Assembly (NCBI RefSeq): GCF_902498065.1
Contig: NZ_CABVIR010000006.1
Location: 310,001-374,000 of the forward strand
Length of the DNA: 64,000 bases
Direction of reading: 5' to 3'
From: Pseudomonas fluorescens
GTDB lineage: Bacteria; Pseudomonadota; Gammaproteobacteria; Pseudomonadales; Pseudomonadaceae
The position numbers and the translations under genes are program-made. The notes under the pieces are model-generated. The model saw only the letters and a program-made list of their open reading frames with translations. It had not been told where the DNA came from and did no database searches. Of this stretch, positions 50,605 through 59,751 are shown piece by piece. Position 1 is the first letter of the stretch. Every line of letters begins with the position of its first letter.

Positions 50605-51759
50605 CTATTGACCCCAAACGATGACGTCGCTGTAAGGCGTTTGCAGATCACGCTCGGGAATTTCCCAGATGATCAGTTTGGGCGGCGTCTGCTTGAACGC
50701 CGGGTTGTTGAAATAACCATTGGCGCCACCGGAAAATTCACCACCGTCCTTGGCGAAATTGCCAATCGGCGCACCCAGCGCCTGCTGCAAAAACCCGGCA
50801 AAGTTGGAATTGCGCGAAAACGAGGTTCCGATCAGTGCCACGTTCGGCAGGTTGTCATCGCCAAACAGGTCATCGAGGTTATCGCCGCCGCTTGGCGCTG
50901 CGGCCACTTTCTCGCTGATCTGCGTGGTCGCCACGGTTTCCGGAGTCGGTTGCAGTGTCACCGGCAGCCACTCCAGACCGGCGAGCCTGACCAGGTCGCC
51001 CGGACGGCGTGCCGGTTCCTGCACCTGCGCCTCGAAATCCTTGTGCGGCGTGGCGCTGATGCCCATGCGCTGCACGTGCGCGGCCACGGCTTTGGCAGCG
51101 GCAGCGGCGCCGGTTTCGCTCCAGTGGGTGTCGGTGCGCAGGTACGCGTCGGCGCCCAACGGTTGCAGGCTCGGCGCCAGGTCCACAGCGGCGACACCCG
51201 CCTTGTTCAGCCCATCGACCCACGCCACGGCGCGGTCCTGCAACATCGCCGGGCGACGCAGGTCGCACAGTTGCGCCTGAACGATGCGGCTCTTGTCCGG
51301 CACCACCGCCACCAACAACGTGATGCCGCGTTTGGCCAAGCGTTGTTGGAGTTCACGCACCACGCCAGCCTTGGTGTCGGCATTGGCGCGGGCGTGACGG
51401 TTGATGCGCATCTCATCGGTCAGGAACAACCAGCCGGCACACCCCGAGCGCACCCGTGGGCCGGTATCGTGCAGCACCAGCCAGCTTGCGCCGCGCTCCA
51501 GATCCGCCGCCTGCTCAGGCATTGTCGCCTGCGACAACTGCTTGGCAATCTTGTGGGTGATGTCGCCTTCCAGTGCGGCCTGAGGCGTCAGTTTGGGCGG
51601 CATGAACTCGACTTTTCCGCTCGCCAGCAGCCAGACGCAAGAAGCGAAAGCCAGCGCCAGAAAAGCCACGAACACGACGCCCGACAGCTTGCTGATGCGG
51701 GCGGTACGTTCGCAGGGTTGAGCCGGTGCGGGAGACGAAGCAGTCATGGGCGCGGTCAT
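50605..51759 (-). CDS. wssI: WssI: AlgJ-like cellulose O-acetylation protein
   Basis: A 384-residue membrane-anchored periplasmic protein of the AlgJ/AlgX type. One membrane segment lies at about 27-47. The SGNH-like catalytic set is visible: the DTH motif (YLRTDTHWSETGA, near 190-205) and the nucleophile serine in LIGTSFSRNS. It should pass acetyl groups to cellulose with WssF, WssG and WssH. Its ATG shares bases with the wssH stop (TGATG). In P. fluorescens SBW25 wssJ follows wssI; here no gene follows on this strand until the DosP-like protein. Confidence 0.88.
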   Translation of the reverse strand: MTAPMTASSPAPAQPCERTARISKLSGVVFVAFLALAFASCVWLLASGKVEFMPPKLTPQAALEGDITHKIAKQLSQATMPEQAADLERGASWLVLHDTGPRVRSGCAGWLFLTDEMRINRHARANADTKAGVVRELQQRLAKRGITLLVAVVPDKSRIVQAQLCDLRRPAMLQDRAVAWVDGLNKAGVAAVDLAPSLQPLGADAYLRTDTHWSETGAAAAAKAVAAHVQRMGISATPHKDFEAQVQEPARRPGDLVRLAGLEWLPVTLQPTPETVATTQISEKVAAAPSGGDNLDDLFGDDNLPNVALIGTSFSRNSNFAGFLQQALGAPIGNFAKDGGEFSGGANGYFNNPAFKQTPPKLIIWEIPERDLQTPYSDVIVWGQ

Positions 51760-53174
51760 CAGAACTGAAAGTACAGAAAGGGTACGGCTTCACGGCTCGC
51801 GATCAACGCAAACGAAAGCAGGAACCCCGCCACCGGCCACAGGGCCGTGATCGGAACGAACAAGGCGTGACGGGCAAACCGTTGCTCGACACGACTTTGC
51901 AACAGTGGCGCGAGGATGCACACCAGGCCGAGCATCGCTGCCAGCCCATGCACCGGACGCAAGGTCACCGCCAGCGCATCACCCAACGCAAAGTCATGCA
52001 GGCCAAACTGCCCGGCATACATGGTCATCGCCGAATGGAAATCCGGCGCGCGGAACAGCGTCCAGGCGAGGAGCACAAACAACAACGTCAGGCTGTGCGA
52101 AAGCAGCGGTGGAATGCCTGGCAAACGGGAACGGGACCAGAGGCGATCAACGCACAATGCGACCCCGTGCGCCGAACCCCACAACAGGTAATTCCAGCTG
52201 TCGCCGCCGTGCCACAGACCGGCGATGGCCATGGTCAGGAACAGGTTGCGGTACGTTTTCCACGCACCGTTGCGGTTACCGCCAAGGGCGATGTAGAGGT
52301 AATCACGCAGCCAACTCGACAGCGACAAATGCCAGCGCCGCCAGAAGTCCTGGATGCTGCTGGCAAGGTACGGCCGGTTGAAGTTTTCCGGAAAGTGAAA
52401 GCCCAGCATCAGGCCCAGGCCGATGGCCATGGCGCTGTAGCCGGCAAAGTCGAAAAACAGTTGCAGCGAGTAGGCCAGGCAGCCAATCCAGGCGTCGACA
52501 AAGGACGGGTTTTCCAGATGGAACGCAACGTCCACCAGCGGCGACAGCGTGTCGGCCACCAGCACTTTCATGCACATGCCGATCATGAAACGACGCGCAC
52601 CGAGGGAGAAATTCTGCCAACTGAAATACCGCTGCGTCAGCTCCCGGCGTACCCAGTCATAACGAATGATCGGGCCGGCGATGGAGTGGCCGAACATGGA
52701 AATGTACGTGGCGTAATTGATGAAACTGCGCTCCACCGGCACGGTATGCCGATGCACGTCCACCAGATAGGAAATCGCCTGCAGCACGATGAACGACAGG
52801 CCCGCCGGCAGCGCCACCCGCTGCCATTCCAGCGGCATCGCCCCGTAATAAGTGATCAGCTCACTCCAGGTCCCGGCGAGGATGTTGGCGTATTTGTACC
52901 AGCACAACACCGCCGTGTTGAACACGATCAGCGCGATCAACAGCCGCACTCGTCCACGGGAGCCGTCCGGCGCGCGATCCACCAGCAGGCCGCCCACCCA
53001 CGCCACAATCGTCAGCACGATATGCAGCGTCAGGAACAACGGGCTCAGCCAGCCGTAGAACAGCCAACTGCCGAGCAACAGGATGACATTGCGCCAGGCC
53101 GGTCGGCCCAAGGCGTAGACCAGCAGAAACGCTGGCAAAAACAATGTCAGGAACTCTAACGAGGCGAAAACCAT
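51759..53174 (-). CDS. wssH: WssH: AlgI-like MBOAT acetyltransferase
   Basis: A 471-residue polytopic MBOAT protein that carries acetyl groups across the inner membrane for cellulose acetylation. The family residues are present: the catalytic histidine in GLWHGGDSWNYLLWG, the histidine in FWRRWHLSLSSWLRDY, and GGNRNG. About ten membrane segments can be counted. It lies 18 bases after wssG and overlaps wssI. Confidence 0.92.
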   Translation of the reverse strand: MVFASLEFLTLFLPAFLLVYALGRPAWRNVILLLGSWLFYGWLSPLFLTLHIVLTIVAWVGGLLVDRAPDGSRGRVRLLIALIVFNTAVLCWYKYANILAGTWSELITYYGAMPLEWQRVALPAGLSFIVLQAISYLVDVHRHTVPVERSFINYATYISMFGHSIAGPIIRYDWVRRELTQRYFSWQNFSLGARRFMIGMCMKVLVADTLSPLVDVAFHLENPSFVDAWIGCLAYSLQLFFDFAGYSAMAIGLGLMLGFHFPENFNRPYLASSIQDFWRRWHLSLSSWLRDYLYIALGGNRNGAWKTYRNLFLTMAIAGLWHGGDSWNYLLWGSAHGVALCVDRLWSRSRLPGIPPLLSHSLTLLFVLLAWTLFRAPDFHSAMTMYAGQFGLHDFALGDALAVTLRPVHGLAAMLGLVCILAPLLQSRVEQRFARHALFVPITALWPVAGFLLSFALIASREAVPFLYFQF

Positions 53175-53192
53175 GGCAGCGGCGAGATCCGA

Positions 53193-53861
53193 TCAGTGGG
53201 ACAACGAGTCCGTGGCGTTCAACACACGTGGTCCTGCGGCCGACGGCACCAGCAGCACGCTGTAGCGCTCACCCGCTTTGAGTTCCCCCAGGTCCAGCGG
53301 CGCGCCGACGTTGGCGTTGGCGCACACCAGTTGCACCGACAGGCTCACCGGGTTGATCGAGCGACGTTGCAAGCTGTCGACCGGCACCGCTTTGAACAGG
53401 TCGGCGGTACGCCCGGCTGGACGTAAACTGGCGTCGGCGCACGAAGCGTCGACGTTGAAGAACGCCAGCGACGCTTTCAGGCCGTTGAAGTCGTCCGGCT
53501 GTTCGCGCACGGCCACTTGCTTGAGGCCAGCGCCGTCCGGCAACACCAGCACGGTGGCAAATTCACCGGGCTCGACTTTCAAATCCATGGCCAGTTTTTG
53601 CGCACCGCTGACCAGGCTGCCCTTGATCGGACTGCTGGCCTGCACCGGGAAAAACAACGACACCGGTGCGGCCACTTCAAGACGCAGCGGCGGTTGCCCG
53701 GCCTGCGCGATCACGTCCAGCGGTGCGGTGCCGGCGTTGACGAAGCGGATGAACGCCGAATCTTCGGCCGGGCCGGTGGGGTACAACGCCACTTCGGCGT
53801 GGGCCAGCGTACTGATCGACAACACCGGGACGGCCGCGAGCGCCGCGAACAGCTTGATCAT
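53193..53861 (-). CDS. wssG: WssG: AlgF-like acetylation protein
   Basis: A 222-residue periplasmic protein with a signal peptide (cleavage near LAHA-EV at 22). It has the AlgF layout of two beta domains, with FIRFVNAGTAPLDV and LAFFNVDASCADASL. AlgF is needed for alginate acetylation, and WssG for acetylated cellulose. Its ATG overlaps the wssF stop (ATGA). Confidence 0.85.
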   Translation of the reverse strand: MIKLFAALAAVPVLSISTLAHAEVALYPTGPAEDSAFIRFVNAGTAPLDVIAQAGQPPLRLEVAAPVSLFFPVQASSPIKGSLVSGAQKLAMDLKVEPGEFATVLVLPDGAGLKQVAVREQPDDFNGLKASLAFFNVDASCADASLRPAGRTADLFKAVPVDSLQRRSINPVSLSVQLVCANANVGAPLDLGELKAGERYSVLLVPSAAGPRVLNATDSLSH

Positions 53862-54517
53862 TTCTTGGCTTCCTTGACGGCCGGGGTTTCCAGCAAGGCC
53901 TTGCTGATGTCAGCGCTCCAGGTCTTGTAGCCCGGCGCGGTCAAATGCTGACCGTCCACCGTGGCCCACTGGCCCGGCTTGGAGAACTGCAGCGAGTCGA
54001 TGTAGCTGCACGGCGCCACGTTGGCGGCGAGGAATTTAGAGGTCATCTCGACTCGGGCAAAGGTCTTGCCGTATTTGCCGCCTTCGGTGCCCCAATTCGG
54101 GCCGACCCACGCGCAACGGGTGCCGTTGGCCGAGATTTCCTTGGTCAGCGCCGTGGTCTGCTGCCACAGCCAGGCTTTCGGGAACGCCGGTTTGGTGTAG
54201 CTGGCCATGGTGTCACCCATGACAATCAACACCAGGTCCGGTTTGTCGGTGGCCAGCAACTGGCTGATCGGCAAGGTCGCGGCTTTGCCACCGAGCACGA
54301 CGGTTTTTTCCGTGCCGCGGCGCTCGGCGCCACCGCAGGTACCCGGCGTGGCTTTGAGCCAGTCACCGGCGTTGGCGCCGCAAATACCCAAGGTATGCAC
54401 GGTCGCCCCCTGGGCAACCAGGCTGTCATGCAGGGAGGAAATCAGATAGTCAGGCGTCGCCAGGTGGCTGTCGCCAATCATCAAAATGGTCATGCCTGCC
54501 AGAATCGATACTGCCAC
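53858..54517 (-). CDS. wssF: WssF: SGNH-hydrolase-like cellulose acetylation protein
   Basis: A 219-residue protein of the SGNH hydrolase type. The block I motif GDSH (near 17-20) gives the nucleophile serine, and block V is DGQHLTAPG (near 194). The GTG at 54517 is used, since AGGAG lies eight bases upstream; an ATG eight codons later is also possible. It lies 18 bases after bcsC. In SBW25 WssF is required for acetylated cellulose; the likely act is acetyl transfer or release in the periplasm. Confidence 0.82.
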   Translation of the reverse strand: MAVSILAGMTILMIGDSHLATPDYLISSLHDSLVAQGATVHTLGICGANAGDWLKATPGTCGGAERRGTEKTVVLGGKAATLPISQLLATDKPDLVLIVMGDTMASYTKPAFPKAWLWQQTTALTKEISANGTRCAWVGPNWGTEGGKYGKTFARVEMTSKFLAANVAPCSYIDSLQFSKPGQWATVDGQHLTAPGYKTWSADISKALLETPAVKEAKK

Positions 54518-54535
54518 GGTGCAAACTCCTGCTGC

Positions 54536-57500
54536 TTAATTCGAATAAGGGGAACGGTAAGGGCTGACCGGCATCGCCATGCGACCGGTGAAGTCTTCAA
54601 ACATGTACCGCAGGTACAAACCACCGGTGAATTGCTTGTAGTCCTGGGCGTTATCCAGGCCGAAGCTGCCACCCAGGAAGACGTTGTCGCCAAAACGGTA
54701 CTCGGCGGCCGCGTTCAGGTTGTAACCGACGCCTGTCTTGTTCTGTCCCGAGTACTGGGTCGGCACAATGATCCCGGCCGTGGCGTACTGCTGCGATACT
54801 TGATTCAGCACGCTCTGCATGTCGTCGTCGTTCGGGAAATACGGGGTCGCATCCTGCTCGATGTGCTGCACGCCAACCGAGCCCTTGATCGAATAACTCA
54901 AGCGGTCGGTGCGTTGTGACCAGCCGATCGGCACGCCGATGGAAAAGAAGTTTTGCGGGCTGAAGTAACCGCCGTTGCCATAGGTGAAGTTGCCCTGGTT
55001 CTTGTCGTAGCTGATGCCGGTGAGGCTCAGGCCGGCGGTCAACTGACGGCTGTCGTCATTGAGCAAGTACCAGTAGACCCCGGTACCGGCCTCGGCACGG
55101 CTGTTGGATTCGACATGGTTGCCCACCAGTTTGTGCAGGCCGCCGTAGCCATAGACGCCGTAGTCGCCATTGTCATAGCTCAACTGCAAACGCCCGCCGT
55201 TGGCGGTGACGCCTCCCCATTCCAGTCCACTGCGAGCGTCTCGCGCACCGGCGAAAGACACCAGGCTGTCGGTCACCGGGCGCCGCGACAGGCTCAGGCC
55301 GTAGCGGAAATCGCTGCCTTCGGTGAACGAGCGATCAAGGCTGATACCGCCGACCACGGTGCTGTAGAGGAAACCCATGGGGCTGGCGCCCACATCGGTT
55401 TTCAGCCCCAGCGACGGGTTCTCGTAAGCCACGGCCAGACCGACACCCGTGTCCTTTTGGCGCCCGACCGGGCCGCTGATCTGGTTACGCAGAAAATCGC
55501 TCTGGGCCGGGTCCGTGTTGTTCGCCAATTGGGCTTGCAACGCGGCCATTTGCTGTTCATTGAAACCACCGAAGCGTGACTTCGCAGGATCACTGATGCC
55601 ACCGGCGTTCAGCGACACCGGTGTCACCCGCAGCGCCAGACGGTCATCGTCCAGCGGCACACTGATTTCCAGCGGCGTTTCGACGTCGGTGATTTTGCTC
55701 AGGCCCGCCTCGCTGTCATTGCTGCGGATGGTCACGCCTTGAGTGACACGCGGGCTGCGCTCCTGATCAATCTGATCAAGCGCACTTTGCATCGCCTGAC
55801 GGGCTTCTGTCTGCGGGTCCGTCGGCTTGGCCGAGGCCGAACGGCGAGTGTCATCGAAGCCGGCGCGCGCGGGTTGCGCTGCGTAAGCGCCTGCGCTGCC
55901 GTTCATTGCCAGGGTATTCGATGTGGTGGGCTCGGCCTCATCCGCCGCCTGCGCAACTTGCACCTGCGCGGGTGCCGGAATTTGTGACAGCGTGGCCTCG
56001 GCCAGCCGCGATTGACTGCGCTGGCCGGCCTTGCCCACAAATGGGTTGGCGGCCACGGTCCCGGCAAACGGATTGGCTTCTTCCTTGCTCGGCGCTTGCA
56101 GTGCCAGGGCGCGCGCATACAGTTGCGCAGCCTTGGCGTTCTTGCCTTGGGCGCGATACAGACTGGCAGCGGTGGCGAGAATCGGCGCATCGTTCGGCGC
56201 CAGTTCCAGCGCCTTGTCCATGGCTTTCTCGGCGCCGCGATAATCGCCGGACTGATTCAAGGCCTGGGCCATGCCGATCTGCAACTGCGGATCATTCGGC
56301 GCCTGGTCGAGCAGCGGTTGATACAGCTCGATGGCTTTTTTGGCGTTGTTGTTGGCCAGGTACATGCGCGCCAGCGCGCCAACCGCCAAGGGATCGTTCG
56401 GGCGTTGGGCCAGGGCCGGTGCGAGCGTGTCGTAGGCCGCCACGAGGTCGCCCTTCTCCCGCAACAGATCGGCCTGACGCACGGTGTACAGGTACAACAG
56501 TTGGTCATAATTGCGCTGATCCGCCGCCGCCAATGGCTGGCTCTGCAACTCGTGCAGGATCTGATTGACCTGCACGTCGTCACCGGTTTTCAGCAGCACG
56601 CCGGCATACGCCAGGCGCAGCGACGCCGACGGTGTGCTGCTTTGCGCCATGGCGCTGCGCAGCATCGACAACGCGTGTTCGGTATCACCGGCATCGACGT
56701 ACGCCGAAGCCAGCATGCCCAACGATTCAGGTTTGCCGTTGGCGGCCAGTTCGGCACGGCGCAGCAGGGTGATGGCTTGGCTGCGGTCACCCTGTTTGGC
56801 CAGGGTTGAAGCCTGGCTGGCCAGCGATTGCACTTGAACCTCGTTGGCCAGTTGTTGCATCGCCGTGCTGCGCTGGCTCACCGGGATGCGCTCCAGCGTG
56901 CTTTGCGCGGTCGACCATTCGCCCAACTGGCTCGACAGCAACGCGCTGACGTACAGCGCATCGACACGCTGCGGATCGGCTTTCAACAGCTCGGCCATGG
57001 TCTGCCGGGCTTTGTCCGGGGCCTTCGCCTGCACGTACAGGCGCGCCAGGTCATAGCGCGTCCAGACATTCTGCGGGTCGTTGCGCACTGCTTCCTGTTG
57101 CGCGGCAATCGCGCCGTTGAGGTCGCCGCTGCGCTCGGCATTTTTCGCCTGGCCGACCGCGACGGCGGCACGCAATGGCCGCAAATCGCCAAGGCGTTTT
57201 TGCTGGGCAGCGTTCAGCCCTTCGATCATTCGTAACCCTTGGCTGGCCTGGCCGTTTTGCGCCAGCACGGTGATCAGCCCCAACACGGCCGCAGGGTTGT
57301 CGTTGTCCAGGGTCAGCGCCTGACGATAGCTCGCCTCGGCATTGTCCAACTGGTTCTGCTCCGCTTGCACGCCGCCCAGGGCGACATAGCCTTCGACTTG
57401 TCGCGGTTTACTGGCGATGGCCTGTTGCAACAGGCTGCGTGCGCGCACCAGATCGTGATCGGTTTTGGCCTTGTCGGCCTGGCCCAGCAGATCCCAGTAG

Positions 57501-58540
57501 CGATTGCTCTCCAGCGCCGCTTGCCAGCGCGGGTTGCCGCCACGGCCGGCGGCACGCTTGAGCAGTTCATTGGCGTCGCTCAAACGGCCCTGACGCTGAC
57601 GAACAATCCCCAGGCCGCCCAACGCGTCGGCGTCCTGCGCTTGTTCTTTGAGTCGCGCCAGAAAGGCTTGCTCGGCGACATTCAGTTGGTTGTCCTGAAG
57701 CGCCTTGAAACCGCGGGCCAGATTCGGATTCTGCTGGGCAGCCACGGCGGCCGTGCCACGGCTGTTCATTTGCGTGCGAATCTCGGCATCGTCCGGATTG
57801 GCCTTGAGGTACTCCTCGAACAACGGGATCTCCGCCGCACGTGGCGAACCCAGCCACACCAGACCTTCGCGCCAACTCTCGGTGGCTTCACCGCCCAGTT
57901 CGGGCAGGGTCGACAGCTGACCCAAGCGGCGAATACCGTCGGTTCGGGTAGCCTCGTTACGCAGCAGCAGTTTAGCCAACACCAGTTTAACCTTGGCATT
58001 GTTCGGGCTCTGTTGCAGCAAACGCTCCAGGCCCTGGCGCGACTCGGTCCAGCCGCCGGCCGTGTAGCCCAGGTAGTTGTAGAACTCCAGGCCCAGCTCC
58101 CCTTGGGGCGCCTTGCCCGCGAAAATCTGCCGATAGATCGGCATGGCCTTGTCCAGCTCGCCCGCCGTCGCCAGCAAACGCGCCTGCTCCAACTGATCGA
58201 GGTTGTTGCCGCTCTGCAAGGCGATGGCTTGCTCCAGCAACAACGTTTGCGACTCGCCGGGATGAGTTTGCTTGAGCTGATCCAGGTAGCGATTGGCGCC
58301 CGCAGGGCGGTTGGCCTTGAGCTCCAGCAAGCCCAGACCGTAAAACGCATCGGCTTGCTGCGGATCGATCAGCAGCAGTTTTTTCCAGGCTTCGGTGGCC
58401 CGGGCCTGGTCACCTTGTGCCTGCCAGTATTGCCCCTGTTGCAACAGCGCCTTGCCGGCGTCGTTGAGCGCGGCAAAGCTGCTGCTGTGGATCAGGGCGG
58501 CAAATATCCCGAAGGCTATGGCGTGACGGCGCGCTGGCAT
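54536..58540 (-). CDS. bcsC: BcsC/WssE: cellulose export outer membrane protein
   Basis: A 1334-residue outer membrane protein. The signal peptide (MPARRHAIAFGIFAALIHSS, then SFA) is followed by a long array of TPR repeats up to about residue 970, and a C-terminal beta barrel of about 340 residues (BCSC C-terminal domain) ending in FTGRMAMPVSPYRSPYSN. The ATG at 58540 has GGGAG upstream and overlaps the bcsZ end by 25 bases; the longer open frame upstream is antisense-like and not used. It guides the glucan chain through the periplasm and out. An alanine- and proline-rich linker lies between the two parts. Confidence 0.93.
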   Translation of the reverse strand: MPARRHAIAFGIFAALIHSSSFAALNDAGKALLQQGQYWQAQGDQARATEAWKKLLLIDPQQADAFYGLGLLELKANRPAGANRYLDQLKQTHPGESQTLLLEQAIALQSGNNLDQLEQARLLATAGELDKAMPIYRQIFAGKAPQGELGLEFYNYLGYTAGGWTESRQGLERLLQQSPNNAKVKLVLAKLLLRNEATRTDGIRRLGQLSTLPELGGEATESWREGLVWLGSPRAAEIPLFEEYLKANPDDAEIRTQMNSRGTAAVAAQQNPNLARGFKALQDNQLNVAEQAFLARLKEQAQDADALGGLGIVRQRQGRLSDANELLKRAAGRGGNPRWQAALESNRYWDLLGQADKAKTDHDLVRARSLLQQAIASKPRQVEGYVALGGVQAEQNQLDNAEASYRQALTLDNDNPAAVLGLITVLAQNGQASQGLRMIEGLNAAQQKRLGDLRPLRAAVAVGQAKNAERSGDLNGAIAAQQEAVRNDPQNVWTRYDLARLYVQAKAPDKARQTMAELLKADPQRVDALYVSALLSSQLGEWSTAQSTLERIPVSQRSTAMQQLANEVQVQSLASQASTLAKQGDRSQAITLLRRAELAANGKPESLGMLASAYVDAGDTEHALSMLRSAMAQSSTPSASLRLAYAGVLLKTGDDVQVNQILHELQSQPLAAADQRNYDQLLYLYTVRQADLLREKGDLVAAYDTLAPALAQRPNDPLAVGALARMYLANNNAKKAIELYQPLLDQAPNDPQLQIGMAQALNQSGDYRGAEKAMDKALELAPNDAPILATAASLYRAQGKNAKAAQLYARALALQAPSKEEANPFAGTVAANPFVGKAGQRSQSRLAEATLSQIPAPAQVQVAQAADEAEPTTSNTLAMNGSAGAYAAQPARAGFDDTRRSASAKPTDPQTEARQAMQSALDQIDQERSPRVTQGVTIRSNDSEAGLSKITDVETPLEISVPLDDDRLALRVTPVSLNAGGISDPAKSRFGGFNEQQMAALQAQLANNTDPAQSDFLRNQISGPVGRQKDTGVGLAVAYENPSLGLKTDVGASPMGFLYSTVVGGISLDRSFTEGSDFRYGLSLSRRPVTDSLVSFAGARDARSGLEWGGVTANGGRLQLSYDNGDYGVYGYGGLHKLVGNHVESNSRAEAGTGVYWYLLNDDSRQLTAGLSLTGISYDKNQGNFTYGNGGYFSPQNFFSIGVPIGWSQRTDRLSYSIKGSVGVQHIEQDATPYFPNDDDMQSVLNQVSQQYATAGIIVPTQYSGQNKTGVGYNLNAAAEYRFGDNVFLGGSFGLDNAQDYKQFTGGLYLRYMFEDFTGRMAMPVSPYRSPYSN

Positions 58541-59751
58541 TGCTTCTCCCACATCGGTTGCAACTTCCCGTGATCGAGGAAGTGGTAGCGGTTGTCCATG
58601 TAGCCCAGCGAAAACAGGCTCAGTACAAAAAAGTAATAGGGTGGCTGCTTCGCCTGGACCGCTTCGGGGGTCAGGGTCTGGGCCATCAGTTGCTGCACGC
58701 GCAAGGCCTGCTGCTGTTGCAGCGACGCAGTGCCCAGCGCTTTGAAATACGGCAGCAGCGCGGCGGAAAATCCGAACGGTCCGGCACCGCTGCGCTGACC
58801 GCTGAGCACCTGGACTTGCTCCGGCGGCACACCGTCGGCGAGCGTGGCGGCGAGCATGCCGCCCAGGCTGCCGAGCAACGGTTTGCGCAGCGGGTCCTTG
58901 ACCGGCATCACGCCCGCCCACAGGTACGTGCGGATCGCATCGTAACTGCCCAACTCACCCTTGACCGGGTCGACGATGAACTCGCCCTTGCCCGGCCCGG
59001 TACGGCGATAACTGACCCAATCGGCCACAAAGCCTTTGTAGCTGACGGCCTTGATCAGGGTCGCGGTGTTCGTGGCGATTTCCGCCCACGGTCCGTTGCG
59101 ATCGATGTCGGCGAATCGGCGCAGCACCGGAATCGGCATGTAACTGGGGTTGAGCTGCCACAGTTCGGGTTTGTTGAGGTCGGGTTTGATAAAACCGACT
59201 TTGCCCGGCATCAGCATTTTGCCCAGCCCCGGCAGGTCTTCGACCTCTTGGGTGGCGACGTTGTGCAGAATCTGGCGCGCCGTCTGGGTGTAGGCGTCGT
59301 TGTGCCAAAGTCTTCCGGCTTCGAGCAACGCATAGGCGAACCAGAGATCGGCATCAGATGCCGAATTGCTGTCCAGCAGGCGCCAGGTGCCCTGTTCGTC
59401 CAGGCCCCAGAACCAACCCGGCAGATTGCTCTTGATATTGCCCTGGGCGAGGTTGTCCTGACTCCAACGCCACAGCTTGTCGAAGGTCACGCGGTCATTC
59501 GCCACCAGGGCGAAGAACATGGCGTACGACTGACCTTCAGACGAGCTGTGACGTTGCGGCGTGCTGGCATCCAGCACACGCCCGTCGGGTTGCACAAAGT
59601 GCTCGACGAACGTCTGCCACAACGGCCAGGTCGATGCCTCGCAGCGTTGCGCCTGGGCGGTGGCGGGCAGCAGCCATGCCAGCAGCAGCGTCGACAGAGC
59701 GATCATGGCGGCGCGGCGCGGGCGTTTATGGGCGAAGGCGGGCACGCTCAT
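58516..59751 (-). CDS. bcsZ: BcsZ/WssD: periplasmic endoglucanase (GH8)
   Basis: A 411-residue exported cellulase of glycoside hydrolase family 8. The signal peptide ends near AQA-QR (about 35). The catalytic acid glutamate lies in SSSEGQSYAMFFAL (near 71), and the base aspartate in YDAIRTYLW. BcsZ trims or releases glucan chains during export. It begins at the ATG that shares bases with the bcsB stop (TGATG), between bcsB and bcsC. Confidence 0.93.
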   Translation of the reverse strand: MSVPAFAHKRPRRAAMIALSTLLLAWLLPATAQAQRCEASTWPLWQTFVEHFVQPDGRVLDASTPQRHSSSEGQSYAMFFALVANDRVTFDKLWRWSQDNLAQGNIKSNLPGWFWGLDEQGTWRLLDSNSASDADLWFAYALLEAGRLWHNDAYTQTARQILHNVATQEVEDLPGLGKMLMPGKVGFIKPDLNKPELWQLNPSYMPIPVLRRFADIDRNGPWAEIATNTATLIKAVSYKGFVADWVSYRRTGPGKGEFIVDPVKGELGSYDAIRTYLWAGVMPVKDPLRKPLLGSLGGMLAATLADGVPPEQVQVLSGQRSGAGPFGFSAALLPYFKALGTASLQQQQALRVQQLMAQTLTPEAVQAKQPPYYFFVLSLFSLGYMDNRYHFLDHGKLQPMWEKQCQRAVTP